A stretch of DNA of 19,423 nt. Origin: an uncultured Eubacteriales bacterium. Lineage in GTDB: Bacteria; Bacillota; Clostridia; Peptostreptococcales; Anaerovoracaceae. Below, piece after piece: positions 6,693-14,337 of this stretch; position 1 is the stretch's first letter; each line of letters starts with the position of its first letter. The position numbers were made by a program, and so were the translations under genes. The notes under the pieces were generated by a model. That model was not told where the DNA came from. It worked only from the letters and a program-made list of their open reading frames with translations, and did not search any database. Where the stretch lies: contig UQOC01000041.1 of assembly GCA_900542565.1 (NCBI GenBank), forward strand, positions 1-19,423. Reading direction: 5' to 3'.

Positions 6693-8177
6693 TTACTGCA
6701 GCTGCTCTATGGATTCCGGGTCACGGGCTACGCTCTTGCCACGTTCCCTTTCACGCTTCATGTACGGAAGTTCAAACCAGAAAGTGGTACCTTTCCCAAC
6801 TTTGCTGTTGACGCCATAATTGGCATGGTGGAGAGTGAGGATGCCTTTTACAATGGAAAGGCCCAGCCCGCTGCCTTCGGTGGGCCGGACATAATTGGTG
6901 CTGGTCTTGTAATATCTGTCCCATACATGCGGCAGTTCTTCCTGAGATATGCCCGGACCGTGGTCGGCGACTTCGACTCTGAGTTTTTTGCCCACACGGC
7001 GTATGTTAACGATTATCTCCTTATCCTCGCCGCAGTATTTGACAGCATTGTTGACCAGATTGGCGATGACCTGTTTGATCTTGTTTTCATCGCCGTAGGC
7101 AAGGCAGTCTTTCGGTGCATGGAAGATAAAGTTGTAGTCTTCCTGTTCGCTCAAGATATCAAATGAGGACAAGATCGTTGCTGTAGCTGTACCCAGGTCA
7201 AAGATCCCGCGCTCAAGGACGGTCTTATGGGTCTGCATGGCCGAAATGGTCGCCATGTCGCATACAAGCTGGTTGAGACGTTCTGTCTCGTCTATGATGA
7301 CCTGCAGATGAGCATTGCGCTTTACAGGATTGTCGCCGGAAAGGTCACGGATCATCTCTGCATAAGACCTGACCATGGTTAGAGGTGTCTTGAGGTCATG
7401 GGAAACATTGGCGATCAGGTCTTTCATCCTGTTGTCTGCCATACCCAGCTCATAGGCGGCAGAATTCAATGTTTCTGCAAGATTATTTATCTCGGAATAG
7501 GATTTTACATCAAATTTTACATCATAATTGCCTTTTCCCATTTCCTTGGCTGTATCAGTCATACTCTTGATAGGTTTAGATATGCGGTTTGCAAAGTATA
7601 TGGCAAGGGTAAAAGCAAGCACCAGTGTAAGTGCAGTGACATAAAAGAGCTGGTGGCGCAGTATGCTCACTGTCGAGGACACCGGGTAAAGGGGTGAAAA
7701 TATGTAAAGATTGGCCTCGTTTCCATCAGCATCTAAAATCTGGCTGCCGTAGGCAAGCGTCTTGTATTTCTCAAAGCCTGTGGAGATCTTAAAAGAAACC
7801 GGAGCGCCGTCCGAAGACAGGAGCAGATCTTTTAATTTGGGTGTTTCTTCAAAATAAAGCGACAGCGGCACACGGCTTTCCTGTTCCGGAGAAAACAGCA
7901 GCAGGCCGTTTTGAGACTCCATCATAACATAAAAGTCATTGCTCACCGACAATTCTTGTATATATGCGGTCAGATCTTCGTCACCCAGTTGATAAGCATG
8001 GGAAATAGAGGTGGCCACTCTTACCACCTCTCGTATTTTCATTTCCTCATAATAATTGTTCATGAAGAATATCTGAAGGAACCATATAAACGCAACAACG
8101 CTAAGCCCTATGGCGGCGAAGTATATCCACAGCCTGAACTTGATGCTGCGGGGATCGAATTTAATCTTCGTACTCAA
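6693..8177 (-). CDS. sensor histidine kinase, membrane-bound
   Basis: The kinase partner of the adjacent response regulator. The 494-residue protein has transmembrane helices at about 15-38 and 174-196 enclosing a ~135-residue extracellular sensor domain. A HAMP linker follows (about 197-250), then a dimerisation domain with the phospho-accepting His260 (NVSHDLKTPLT). The ATP-binding domain has the N box NLVNNAVKY (373-381), G1 DHGPGIS and G2 GSGLGLSIVKG. The proposed start is a TTG overlapping the regulator's 3' end by 17 nt, with a GAGAGGGG some 12 nt upstream; it places the first helix sensibly, but the exact start is uncertain. The signal is unknown: no transporter or target operon adjoins it except the convergent gldA. 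Confidence 0.93.
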   Translation of the reverse strand: MSTKIKFDPRSIKFRLWIYFAAIGLSVVAFIWFLQIFFMNNYYEEMKIREVVRVATSISHAYQLGDEDLTAYIQELSVSNDFYVMMESQNGLLLFSPEQESRVPLSLYFEETPKLKDLLLSSDGAPVSFKISTGFEKYKTLAYGSQILDADGNEANLYIFSPLYPVSSTVSILRHQLFYVTALTLVLAFTLAIYFANRISKPIKSMTDTAKEMGKGNYDVKFDVKSYSEINNLAETLNSAAYELGMADNRMKDLIANVSHDLKTPLTMVRSYAEMIRDLSGDNPVKRNAHLQVIIDETERLNQLVCDMATISAMQTHKTVLERGIFDLGTATATILSSFDILSEQEDYNFIFHAPKDCLAYGDENKIKQVIANLVNNAVKYCGEDKEIIVNIRRVGKKLRVEVADHGPGISQEELPHVWDRYYKTSTNYVRPTEGSGLGLSIVKGILTLHHANYGVNSKVGKGTTFWFELPYMKRERERGKSVARDPESIEQLQ

Positions 8178-8838
8178 ACTTATAACCTACCCCTCTCAAG
8201 GTGACGATATAGTCCCTGTAAGGGCCAAGGCTGTTCCTGAGGTTCTTTATATGGGTATCTATGGTCCTGTCATCGCCGAAGAAATCATAGCCCCAGATGT
8301 CCGAGAGCAGCTTGTCCCTCGACAAAGCGATATTTTTATTTTCCACAAGATAGAAAAGGAGCTCATATTCTTTAGGTGTCAGATCGACTTTTTTGCCGTC
8401 CACAGTAACGACCCTTGCAGGAATGTTGATCTCAAGCCCGCCAAACTTAAGGGTGTTCTGAGGCGTCCCTGAAGAAGAGTGTACTCTGGAAAGGACTGCG
8501 TTCACCCTGGCGATCAGTTCTTTCGGGCTGAAAGGCTTGACGATATAGTCATCTATCCCCAGCTCAAAGCCAAAAAGCTTGTCGTATTCCTCACATCTGG
8601 CAGAAAGCATTATGACAGGTATATCCTTGATCTTTTTGATCTCCTTACAGGCAGAAAAACCATCAAGCTTGGGCATCATTATATCCATGATGACAAGGTC
8701 ATAATCGTTGAGCTTGCAAAGGCCTATTGCGCTCATGCCATCTTCTGCTTCAGTTACTTCGTAACCGCTGAATTCAGCATACTCCCTTATGACTTCGCGG
8801 ATCTTAGGCTCGTCGTCTACCACAAGTATCTTATACAT
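8161..8838 (-). CDS. response regulator, OmpR/PhoB family
   Basis: A DNA-binding response regulator of 225 residues. The receiver domain (1-115) has the acidic pair Asp8-Asp9, phospho-acceptor Asp52 in VIMDIMMP, and Lys101 in VKPF. A C-terminal winged helix (about 130-225) includes LTPKEYELLFYL, DDRTIDTHIKNLR and GVGYKFE, as in OmpR/PhoB proteins. The frame is open 48 nt further upstream, but the ATG at 8838 is preferred. It has GAGGAG six bases upstream and gives the standard MYKILVVDDE start. It leads the regulator-kinase operon. Direct repeats surrounding its promoter suggest autoregulation. The regulon cannot be deduced from the sequence. Confidence 0.96.
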   Translation of the reverse strand: MYKILVVDDEPKIREVIREYAEFSGYEVTEAEDGMSAIGLCKLNDYDLVIMDIMMPKLDGFSACKEIKKIKDIPVIMLSARCEEYDKLFGFELGIDDYIVKPFSPKELIARVNAVLSRVHSSSGTPQNTLKFGGLEINIPARVVTVDGKKVDLTPKEYELLFYLVENKNIALSRDKLLSDIWGYDFFGDDRTIDTHIKNLRNSLGPYRDYIVTLRGVGYKFEYED

Positions 8839-8883
8839 ATCCGTCTCCTCTCGTTTATTTGGAGTTAATGTCCTTTGTTCGTT

Positions 8884-8920
8884 CACAAATATTTTACCAC
8901 ATATATTTTAGCACAAATAT
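8884..8920. repeat. three 14-bp direct repeats at the response-regulator promoter
   Basis: Units begin at 8884, 8898 and 8912 (CACAAATATTTTA, CACATATATTTTA, CACAAATAT). They overlap the -10 of the regulator promoter and part of its spacer. The region is AT-rich, so chance similarity is possible, but the CACA start is kept at exact 14-bp spacing. Confidence 0.5.
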
Positions 8921-8932
8921 GAGAATAGGCAA
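8905..8932 (-). promoter_or_regulatory. promoter of the regulator-kinase operon
   Basis: On the minus strand TTGCCT (8927-8932) and TAAAAT (8905-8910) are 16 bp apart. A second TAAAAT (8891-8896) lacks a good -35. The leader to the regulator ATG would be about 60 nt. Confidence 0.55.
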
Positions 8933-8965
8933 AAGGTTTTGTGCCGCATGTCCGAAGGTTTTGTG
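8933..8965. repeat. two 11-bp direct repeats 22 bp apart, upstream of the regulator promoter
   Basis: AAGGTTTTGTG occurs identically at 8933-8943 and 8955-8965, two helical turns apart. It directly abuts the -35, the usual position for an activator of the OmpR/PhoB family. A weaker third copy may begin at 8966. Confidence 0.6.
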
Positions 8966-9079
8966 AGGTTTTTTTGTGCATGGGATGAAATACTTTGAAA
9001 GCAGCCATCTTATCTTTGCGTGTGCCTCTGTGGACGGGCATTGTACCGGGCATGCAGCTGGGATGAAAGGACCGCAGGC

Positions 9080-9169
9080 GGTGGCAGTTCGGAAGGCGGT
9101 TGAAGTTTGGCAAGCGGTTGAAGTTCGGCAAGCGGTGGCAGTTCGGAAGGCAGTGGCAGTTTGGAAGGC
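9080..9169. repeat. 18-bp minisatellite, five units
   Basis: Five contiguous 18-bp units start at 9080, 9098, 9116, 9134 and 9152. Two variants occur: A = GGTGGCAGTTCGGAAGGC and B = GGTTGAAGTTYGGCAAGC, in the order A-B-B-A-A'. A degraded sixth unit may precede them (9062-9079, 11 of 18 matching). There are no unique spacers, so this is not a CRISPR array. Confidence 0.9.
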
Positions 9170-9224
9170 AGCACCGGGCGCATAAACATACAGTCAATGG
9201 TTTTCCACCCCAATATTACATTTT

Positions 9225-9268
9225 AAGCTTTTCAGGGGGATTCACTCCCCCCTGAAAAGCTTTTTCTT
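9225..9268. repeat. perfect 15-bp inverted repeat with plus-strand T-run
   Basis: AAGCTTTTCAGGGGG (9225-9239) is exactly complementary to CCCCCTGAAAAGCTT (9248-9262) across an 8-nt loop, and TTTCTT follows on the plus strand. In form it is a strong Rho-independent terminator. No plus-strand gene precedes it within 2.6 kb, however, and its arms share the AGGGGG and ACTCC words of the repeats to the right. It may be a mobile-type palindromic element or an insulating terminator before carD. Confidence 0.8.
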
Positions 9269-9394
9269 AGGAAATCAGGGGGGCATTTTCGGAGCTGGAT
9301 CAGGATCTGGGAATATTTTTGACAATTATAGTTGGCATTTTTCCTTTTTTCTGCTGATAAAATTCCCCCTGGATCAGGGAAAAAAGCAATATCC

Positions 9395-9462
9395 GGTGGA
9401 GTCGTACCCCCTAAATGCCAGCTAAAGCGAAAAATAGGTGGAGTCGTTCCCCCTGAAAGGCA
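9395..9462. repeat. two C-rich repeats, 42-bp spacing
   Basis: GGTGGAGTCGTNCCCCCT starts at 9395 and 9437; both copies are then followed by AAA-type and GCCA/GGCA words (24 aligned bases, few differences). The reverse complement resembles the left arm and loop of the 9225 palindrome (TTCAGGGGGATTCACTCC), and GGGGGGACTC at 9478-9487 is a further partial copy. Confidence 0.75.
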
Positions 9463-9674
9463 AATCTTCCCCTGTCTGGGGGGACTCAGGTTTCCGTATG
9501 TCCATATAAATCAGCATCCTCTCCCAGATGGAGGGCATTACCGGCATATCTGTCTTGACTCAGGCTATGGATGAGCCTTATATTTTGTTGTTTTCATATG
9601 ATTTGCAGGACCGATGATCTGCGTACCGCATCTATCACGCCTACACGCATGTCCAATAATGTGAAAAATAAATG

Positions 9675-9703
9675 TTGACACCAAAAAGATGCTATGATAT
9701 TAT
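9675..9703 (+). promoter_or_regulatory. carD: carD promoter P1
   Basis: TTGACA (9675-9680), a 17-bp spacer and TATTAT (9698-9703) form a near-consensus SigA promoter about 75 bp upstream of the carD start. Confidence 0.75.
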
Positions 9704-9720
9704 TATAAATTTTATTCACC

Positions 9721-9750
9721 TTGACATGCCGGATGAAAATCTTTTATACT
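9721..9750 (+). promoter_or_regulatory. carD: carD promoter P2
   Basis: A second perfect TTGACA (9721-9726) is followed by TATACT (9745-9750) with an 18-bp spacer, or TTATAC with 17. It lies 46 bp downstream of P1 and would give a leader of about 27 nt. Confidence 0.7.
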
Positions 9751-9783
9751 GTTAATATAAGACAAAACTGAGAGGTGCATGTC

Positions 9784-10257
9784 ATGTTTTCTGTGGGGGC
9801 CAAGATCGTTCATCCCATGCATGGGGCGGGCACGATACAGAAAATAGAAGAAAAAGAGATCCTGGGCGTAGTTAAGCGATACTACATCCTGAAATTGCCA
9901 TGCAACGATATGAGCGTGATGATGCCTGTCGATGCAGAAGCATCGGTGGGGATCAGAGAGATCGTAGATGAATCGGTTATTGAAAATGCCGTCAGAGTCC
10001 TCAGACAGGAGAGCACAAAGATGGACAAGAACTGGAACCGCCGTTACAGAGAAAACATGGAAAAACTCAAGACCGGCGATATCCTTGCCGTAGCAGAGGT
10101 TGTCAGGAACCTGATGAGGGTGAACAGAGAAAAAAGCCTGTCGTCAGGAGAAGCAAAGATGCTCGCCAATGCCAGGCAGATACTCATAAGCGAGATCATA
10201 CTGTCATGTCATATCACTCAGAAAGAAGCGGAGAAGCTGGTAGAAGACGCCGTTTAA
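9784..10257 (+). CDS. carD: CarD/CdnL-family RNA polymerase-binding regulator
   Basis: A 157-residue member of the CarD_CdnL_TRCF family. These proteins bind the RNA polymerase beta subunit with an N-terminal Tudor-like domain and stabilise open complexes through a C-terminal helical domain. The N-terminus MFSVGAKIVHPMHGAGTI with KRYYILKLP is the polymerase-interacting domain (1-60). Residues 65-157 are helical and include Trp84 in NWNRRYREN, the conserved position that inserts at the upstream edge of the bubble, then SGE and LISEI. A GTG nine bases upstream is in frame but is part of the ribosome site AGAGGTG, so ATG at 9784 is chosen. It is preceded by two strong promoters, and the yacL-ispDF operon follows 63 nt later. 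Confidence 0.95.
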   Translation: MFSVGAKIVHPMHGAGTIQKIEEKEILGVVKRYYILKLPCNDMSVMMPVDAEASVGIREIVDESVIENAVRVLRQESTKMDKNWNRRYRENMEKLKTGDILAVAEVVRNLMRVNREKSLSSGEAKMLANARQILISEIILSCHITQKEAEKLVEDAV

Positions 10258-10268
10258 ATCATTGGGCT

Positions 10269-10296
10269 TTGAAAGCTTTAACGCAGGTCTTATCAT
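10269..10296 (+). promoter_or_regulatory. possible yacL-ispDF operon promoter
   Basis: TTGAAA (10269-10274) and TATCAT (10291-10296) are 16 bp apart in the carD-yacL gap. A strong AAAGGAGG precedes the yacL ATG. No terminator separates carD from this point, so readthrough from carD is also likely. Confidence 0.5.
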
Positions 10297-10320
10297 TTTT
10301 AAAGAAAGGAGGAAAATAAA

Positions 10321-11442
10321 ATGTTCAAAAGGCTTTTCAGAAAAATCTTCACCATAATAGGGGCCATAATTGGGTTTGAAGCATTCTGGATATTCAGGAG
10401 TTATACTCAGGACACCTTTGAATATATGAGGATGTCCAATGCTGAAGCTGCGATACTTGGCATATTTTTCGCTATCATATTTGGATTTATTTTTTATTTT
10501 ATAGCTCCGCTCCTGAGCCGTCAGAGCAACAAATTTGCAAACAATATCGGCAGGGATCTTCAGAATGTGACCGGAAGCGAATTGCTGGCAGGGACACTCG
10601 GACTGATAGCCGGACTTGTGATAGCATTTTTGCTGTCGCAGATATATGACGGCATCGTGCCGAACAGCATATATCTGACGCTGAATATCACCATATATGT
10701 GATATTCGGATTCTTCGGGGCCGTGATAGGTACAAAAAAAGGATCGGAGGTGCTTTCCCAGTCGTTTTCAAGGATGCAGCAAAGGCCAAAGCCGCAGGAA
10801 GAAAATCCTTATGTCTATGTTGAAAAAGACAGAAAGCGGGCAAGAGTGCCTAAGATACTGGATACCAGCGTCATAATCGACGGCAGGATACTGGAGATAA
10901 TCAAGACAGGATTCCTTGAAGGCCCTATCGTGATACCGGAATTTGTCCTGGTGGAACTCCGGCATATAGCAGATTCTTCTGATTCCCTCAAAAGGACGAG
11001 GGGCAGGAGAGGCCTGGACATCCTGAACAAGATCCAGGACGAGTATGGTATAGAGATATACAATACCGACTCGGAAAAATCATTAAAAGAAATACCTGAA
11101 GTGGATGTCAAGCTGCTCAAACTTGCCCAGATCATCAAGGGAAAGGTTGTGACCAACGATTTTAACCTCAACAAGGTGGCAGCCATACAGGATGTGCCGG
11201 TACTAAATGTAAACGAGCTGGCCAACGCCATGAAACCTATGGTGATTCCGGGGGAAAACATGACCGTGACCCTGATAAAACAGGGTAAAGATCAGAACCA
11301 GGCAGTAGCATATCTGGACGATGGCACCATGATAGTGGTCGAAAACGGCCGCCGCAAGATAGGACAGACTCTGGAGATCGTGGTGACAAGCGTACTGCAG
11401 ACCGCAGCCGGCAGGATGATCTTCGGGAAAATACAAAACTGA
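10321..11442 (+). CDS. yacL: membrane PIN/TRAM-domain protein (YacL family)
   Basis: A 373-residue protein with four predicted membrane helices (about 9-25, 43-65, 88-106, 118-138). A cytoplasmic PIN-like nuclease domain follows (about 176-300), then a TRAM RNA-binding domain (about 308-372). The PIN acidic residues are visible: Asp181 in ILDTSVIIDGR, Glu212 in LVELRHIAD, Asp262 and Asp280 in VVTNDFN. This architecture is that of B. subtilis YacL, which normally sits just upstream of ispD-ispF, exactly as here. The biochemical role is not settled; nuclease activity is inferred from the PIN fold. ispDF begins 18 nt after its stop. Confidence 0.93.
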   Translation: MFKRLFRKIFTIIGAIIGFEAFWIFRSYTQDTFEYMRMSNAEAAILGIFFAIIFGFIFYFIAPLLSRQSNKFANNIGRDLQNVTGSELLAGTLGLIAGLVIAFLLSQIYDGIVPNSIYLTLNITIYVIFGFFGAVIGTKKGSEVLSQSFSRMQQRPKPQEENPYVYVEKDRKRARVPKILDTSVIIDGRILEIIKTGFLEGPIVIPEFVLVELRHIADSSDSLKRTRGRRGLDILNKIQDEYGIEIYNTDSEKSLKEIPEVDVKLLKLAQIIKGKVVTNDFNLNKVAAIQDVPVLNVNELANAMKPMVIPGENMTVTLIKQGKDQNQAVAYLDDGTMIVVENGRRKIGQTLEIVVTSVLQTAAGRMIFGKIQN

Positions 11443-11460
11443 TCCGGCGGAGACAGATCT

Positions 11461-12597
11461 ATGTATGGACAAGAACAAGTGACCGCCATCATAATGGCGG
11501 CGGGGACGGGAAGCCGCATGGGTGCTGCCGTGCCCAAACAATTTTTAAAGATAAAAGGACGGACCGTTCTGGAAAGAGCGGTGCTGCCGTTTGAAAACAA
11601 TGGTTTTGTGGATGATATCTTGGTCGTTTGCGGCCAAGATTTCGTTCCGTTATGCAAAAGATTATGTTCTGCATTTTCAAAGGTCAGGGCCATCATAACG
11701 GGCGGAGAGCAGAGGCAGGATTCGGTGCGCAACGCCATCAATGCCCTTGAGATCGGGGCGGACGGATATGTGCTCATACACGATGGCGCAAGGCCCTTTG
11801 TGACAGATGAGATCATCTGCCGGGTGCTGGCAGGAGCGGCTGATACGGGAGCTGCTGTGTGTGCCGTTCCGGTCAAGGATACAGTGCGCCGGATCACAGA
11901 AGAGGGAAGCACGACCCTTGACCGCAGCCAATTATGCAATGTACAGACTCCGCAGGGGTTTAAGGCCGCCGTCATCAGAGACGCATTTGCGGCAGCAGAT
12001 TCCGAAGGCTTTGTGGGAACAGACGACGCAGGGCTGGCCGAACGGGCGGGATATCATGTGACATTGGTAAAAGGCAGTTACGATAACATAAAGATAACGA
12101 CAAGGGAGGATATGCCTGTGGAAACGAGGATAGGGTCAGGCTTCGATGTCCATAAAATGACCGACGGCAGAAAGATGATCCTGTGCGGTGTAGATATCCC
12201 CTTTGAGAAAGGGCTCCTTGGACATTCGGATGCCGATGTGGCTCTGCACGCACTTATGGACGCCATGCTGGGAGCGGCGGCGCTGGGAGATATAGGAATC
12301 CATTTCCCGGACACGGATGACACATACAAAGGGATTTCAAGCATGGAGCTGCTCAGGCAGACAGCGGCCATCATAGATGAAGCAGGTTACAGATTGGCCA
12401 ATGCCGATGTTACCATAATAGCCCAACGACCCAAGATCGCTCCTTATATCCGGGAGATGAGGGAAAACATAGCTGAGGCGCTGGGCGTGGATATTGAAAA
12501 CATAAGCGTCAAAGCCACTACTACAGAAAAATTAGGGTTCACGGGCAGAGAAGAAGGCATAGCAGCCCAGGCTGTCTGCCTGCTGGACAGCAAATAA
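11461..12597 (+). CDS. ispDF: bifunctional IspD-IspF, MEP isoprenoid pathway
   Basis: One 378-residue chain carries two enzymes of the non-mevalonate pathway. Residues 1-220 are IspD (MEP cytidylyltransferase): [12 protein letters not shown] (10-21) with the KQF lysine, HDGARPF (107-113) and TPQGF (163-167). Residues 221-378 are IspF (MEcPP synthase): [10 protein letters not shown] with zinc ligands Asp229 and His231, [15 protein letters not shown] with His263, and [16 protein letters not shown] near the end. There is essentially no linker, and no stop or frameshift at the junction. A GGAGA ribosome site precedes the ATG. IspE, which acts between them, is not in the window. Fused IspDF is best known from alpha- and epsilonproteobacteria; most Firmicutes carry adjacent separate genes. 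Confidence 0.97.
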   Translation: MYGQEQVTAIIMAAGTGSRMGAAVPKQFLKIKGRTVLERAVLPFENNGFVDDILVVCGQDFVPLCKRLCSAFSKVRAIITGGEQRQDSVRNAINALEIGADGYVLIHDGARPFVTDEIICRVLAGAADTGAAVCAVPVKDTVRRITEEGSTTLDRSQLCNVQTPQGFKAAVIRDAFAAADSEGFVGTDDAGLAERAGYHVTLVKGSYDNIKITTREDMPVETRIGSGFDVHKMTDGRKMILCGVDIPFEKGLLGHSDADVALHALMDAMLGAAALGDIGIHFPDTDDTYKGISSMELLRQTAAIIDEAGYRLANADVTIIAQRPKIAPYIREMRENIAEALGVDIENISVKATTTEKLGFTGREEGIAAQAVCLLDSK

Positions 12598-12609
12598 GGA
12601 GAGGGAAAA

Positions 12610-14337
12610 ATGAAACTTTCAAAGATGTACATGAAAACACTGAGGGAAGTTCCGGCAGAAGCGGAGATCCCAAGCCATATATTGCTCCTGAGAGCCGGGA
12701 TGATAAGAAAGCTGGCATCCGGGATATATGGGTTTATGCCTTTTGGATGGAGGTCAGTACGCAAGATCGAAGAGATCGTCCGTCAGGAAATGGACAGGGC
12801 CGGAAGTCAGGAGATACATATGTCGGCTATCCAGCCGGCGGAGCTGTGGCAGGAGTCAGGGCGCTGGTTTGCATACGGTCCTGAACTGTGGAGAGTGAAA
12901 GACCGTAATGGAAGGGATTTCTGTCTGGGACCTACACACGAAGAAATCTTTACAGACATTGTAAGAAACGATGTGACCTCATATCGCCAGCTGCCGATGA
13001 GCCTCTATCAGATACAGACCAAATACAGGGATGAGGCCAGACCACGCTTTGGGCTGATGCGCAGCCGTGAGTTCATAATGAAAGACGCTTATTCTTTTGA
13101 CAGAGATTTTGAGGGCCTTGACAAGAGTTACGATGATATGTATAAGGCCTATGAAAAGATATTTACCAGGTGCGGTCTCGATTTCAGACCGGTTGAAGCA
13201 GATACGGGAGCCATAGGCGGAAGCAACTCCCATGAGTTCACAGCTCTTTCCGAAGTCGGTGAGAGCGAGATAGCCTATTGCGAGAAATGCTCCATGGCTG
13301 CCACAGTCGAAAGGGCCGAATGCGCCGATGACAAAGCAGACGATACACCAATGCTTTCCCTTGAGGAAGTTTACACTCCCGGCACCAAGACCATCGAAGA
13401 AGTGGCATCTTTCCTGGGCCTGGAAAAGAAACAGACCATCAAAGCCTTGCTTTTTGTCACCTATGACGAGGAAGGCAGGGAAAAAGAATATGTGGCGGCA
13501 TTTATCCGCGGTGACAGGGAACTTAACATGACCAAGCTGGTAAACGCCCTTGATATACCGGAACATGCCATCGCTTTTGCCGACGAGGAGAAGATCGGAC
13601 AGGTCACAGGGTGCGTTGGAGGATTTACAGGGCCGGTGGGCCTTCATGACTGCAAGATCGTTGTAGACAGTGAACTGGTGGGGATGAAAAACCTCTGTGC
13701 AGGCGCAAATAAGGCCGACCACCATATAAAGAATGTCAACTACGGAAGAGACTACGAGGGCGACATAGTAAAAGACCTGAAGCTGCTCAAAGAAGGGGAT
13801 CCATGTCCTGTATGCGGAGCGCCTGTAAAACATGCAAGGGGAATAGAAGTCGGACAGGTTTTCAAGCTGGGGACCAAGTACTCAAAGGCGATGAACGCCG
13901 TATATAAAGATGAGAACCAGCAGGATCAGCTCATAGTAATGGGCTGCTACGGCATTGGAGTCACCAGGACTCTTGCGGCAATAGTGGAGCAGCACCACGA
14001 TGAAAACGGTATAATCTGGCCGATGTCTGTGGCTCCGTATCATGTTATCATAACGCTTGTAAAGCCGGATGACGAAGCACAGAAGGAAGTGGCTGAACAC
14101 ATACACGAAGCCCTGGAAAATGCCGGTATCGAAGTCCTTTTGGATGACAGGAACGAAAGGCCGGGCGTAAAGTTCAAAGACGCTGACCTGCTGGGCATAC
14201 CGATCAGGATAACAGTCGGCAAACGGGCAGGAGAAGGTTTCGTTGAATACAAGCTCAGGAGAGAAGCCGACAAGCAGGAGCTGATATTTGAAGAAGCTGT
14301 TATCCGTGCCATCGAGACGGTAAACAGAGAAAGATAA
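12610..14337 (+). CDS. proS: prolyl-tRNA synthetase
   Basis: Charges tRNA-Pro. The 575-residue protein is the bacterial-type ProRS. Class II motif 2 is [17 protein letters not shown] (139-155), and motif 3 is [17 protein letters not shown] (445-461). A large YbaK-like editing insertion (about 225-390) between them clears mischarged Ala-tRNA-Pro and includes Lys278 in the conserved TIKAL. An anticodon-binding domain ends the protein. It starts 12 nt after ispDF behind AAGGAGAGGG. Its stop shares one base with the start of the next gene (TAATG). No T-box leader precedes it, in keeping with its position inside an operon. Confidence 0.98.
   Translation: MKLSKMYMKTLREVPAEAEIPSHILLLRAGMIRKLASGIYGFMPFGWRSVRKIEEIVRQEMDRAGSQEIHMSAIQPAELWQESGRWFAYGPELWRVKDRNGRDFCLGPTHEEIFTDIVRNDVTSYRQLPMSLYQIQTKYRDEARPRFGLMRSREFIMKDAYSFDRDFEGLDKSYDDMYKAYEKIFTRCGLDFRPVEADTGAIGGSNSHEFTALSEVGESEIAYCEKCSMAATVERAECADDKADDTPMLSLEEVYTPGTKTIEEVASFLGLEKKQTIKALLFVTYDEEGREKEYVAAFIRGDRELNMTKLVNALDIPEHAIAFADEEKIGQVTGCVGGFTGPVGLHDCKIVVDSELVGMKNLCAGANKADHHIKNVNYGRDYEGDIVKDLKLLKEGDPCPVCGAPVKHARGIEVGQVFKLGTKYSKAMNAVYKDENQQDQLIVMGCYGIGVTRTLAAIVEQHHDENGIIWPMSVAPYHVIITLVKPDDEAQKEVAEHIHEALENAGIEVLLDDRNERPGVKFKDADLLGIPIRITVGKRAGEGFVEYKLRREADKQELIFEEAVIRAIETVNRER

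Larger units (their letters stand above)
8839..9783. other. long gene-poor, repeat-rich region
   Basis: This 945-bp region has no credible protein or RNA gene. From left to right it holds the regulator leader and promoter with direct repeats (8884-8965), an 18-bp minisatellite (9080-9169), a perfect 15-bp inverted repeat with a T-run (9225-9268), and a cluster of C-rich repeats (9275-9490). Unremarkable sequence (9490-9670) follows, then two tandem promoters for carD. Short open frames in the repeats encode only hexapeptide repeats in several frames, as simple repeats do. Confidence 0.7.

Noticed and set aside
9080..9169. Possible CRISPR array
   Set aside because: The units are contiguous 18-bp repeats without unique spacers, and no cas genes are present.
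8883..9197. Minus-strand frame encoding a Cys/Pro/Asn-rich hexapeptide repeat
   Set aside because: The repeat residues arise from the 18-bp minisatellite, which is open in several frames on both strands; there is no ribosome site and no family resemblance.
9332..9574. Plus-strand frame with repeated GGVVPP
   Set aside because: It begins at TTG without a ribosome site, and the repetition mirrors the 42-bp-spaced DNA repeats.
9775..9783. GTG start for carD nine bases upstream
   Set aside because: The GTG belongs to the AGAGGTG ribosome site of the ATG at 9784, which gives the family-typical MFSVG start.
12560..12609. T-box leader before proS, or similarly before cysE/cysS
   Set aside because: Gaps are 12-27 nt or negative, far too short for a T-box, and no terminator/antiterminator pair is present.
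12979..13833. Long antisense frame opposite proS
   Set aside because: The 284-codon frame is antisense to a fully conserved synthetase and has the composition of a shadow frame.
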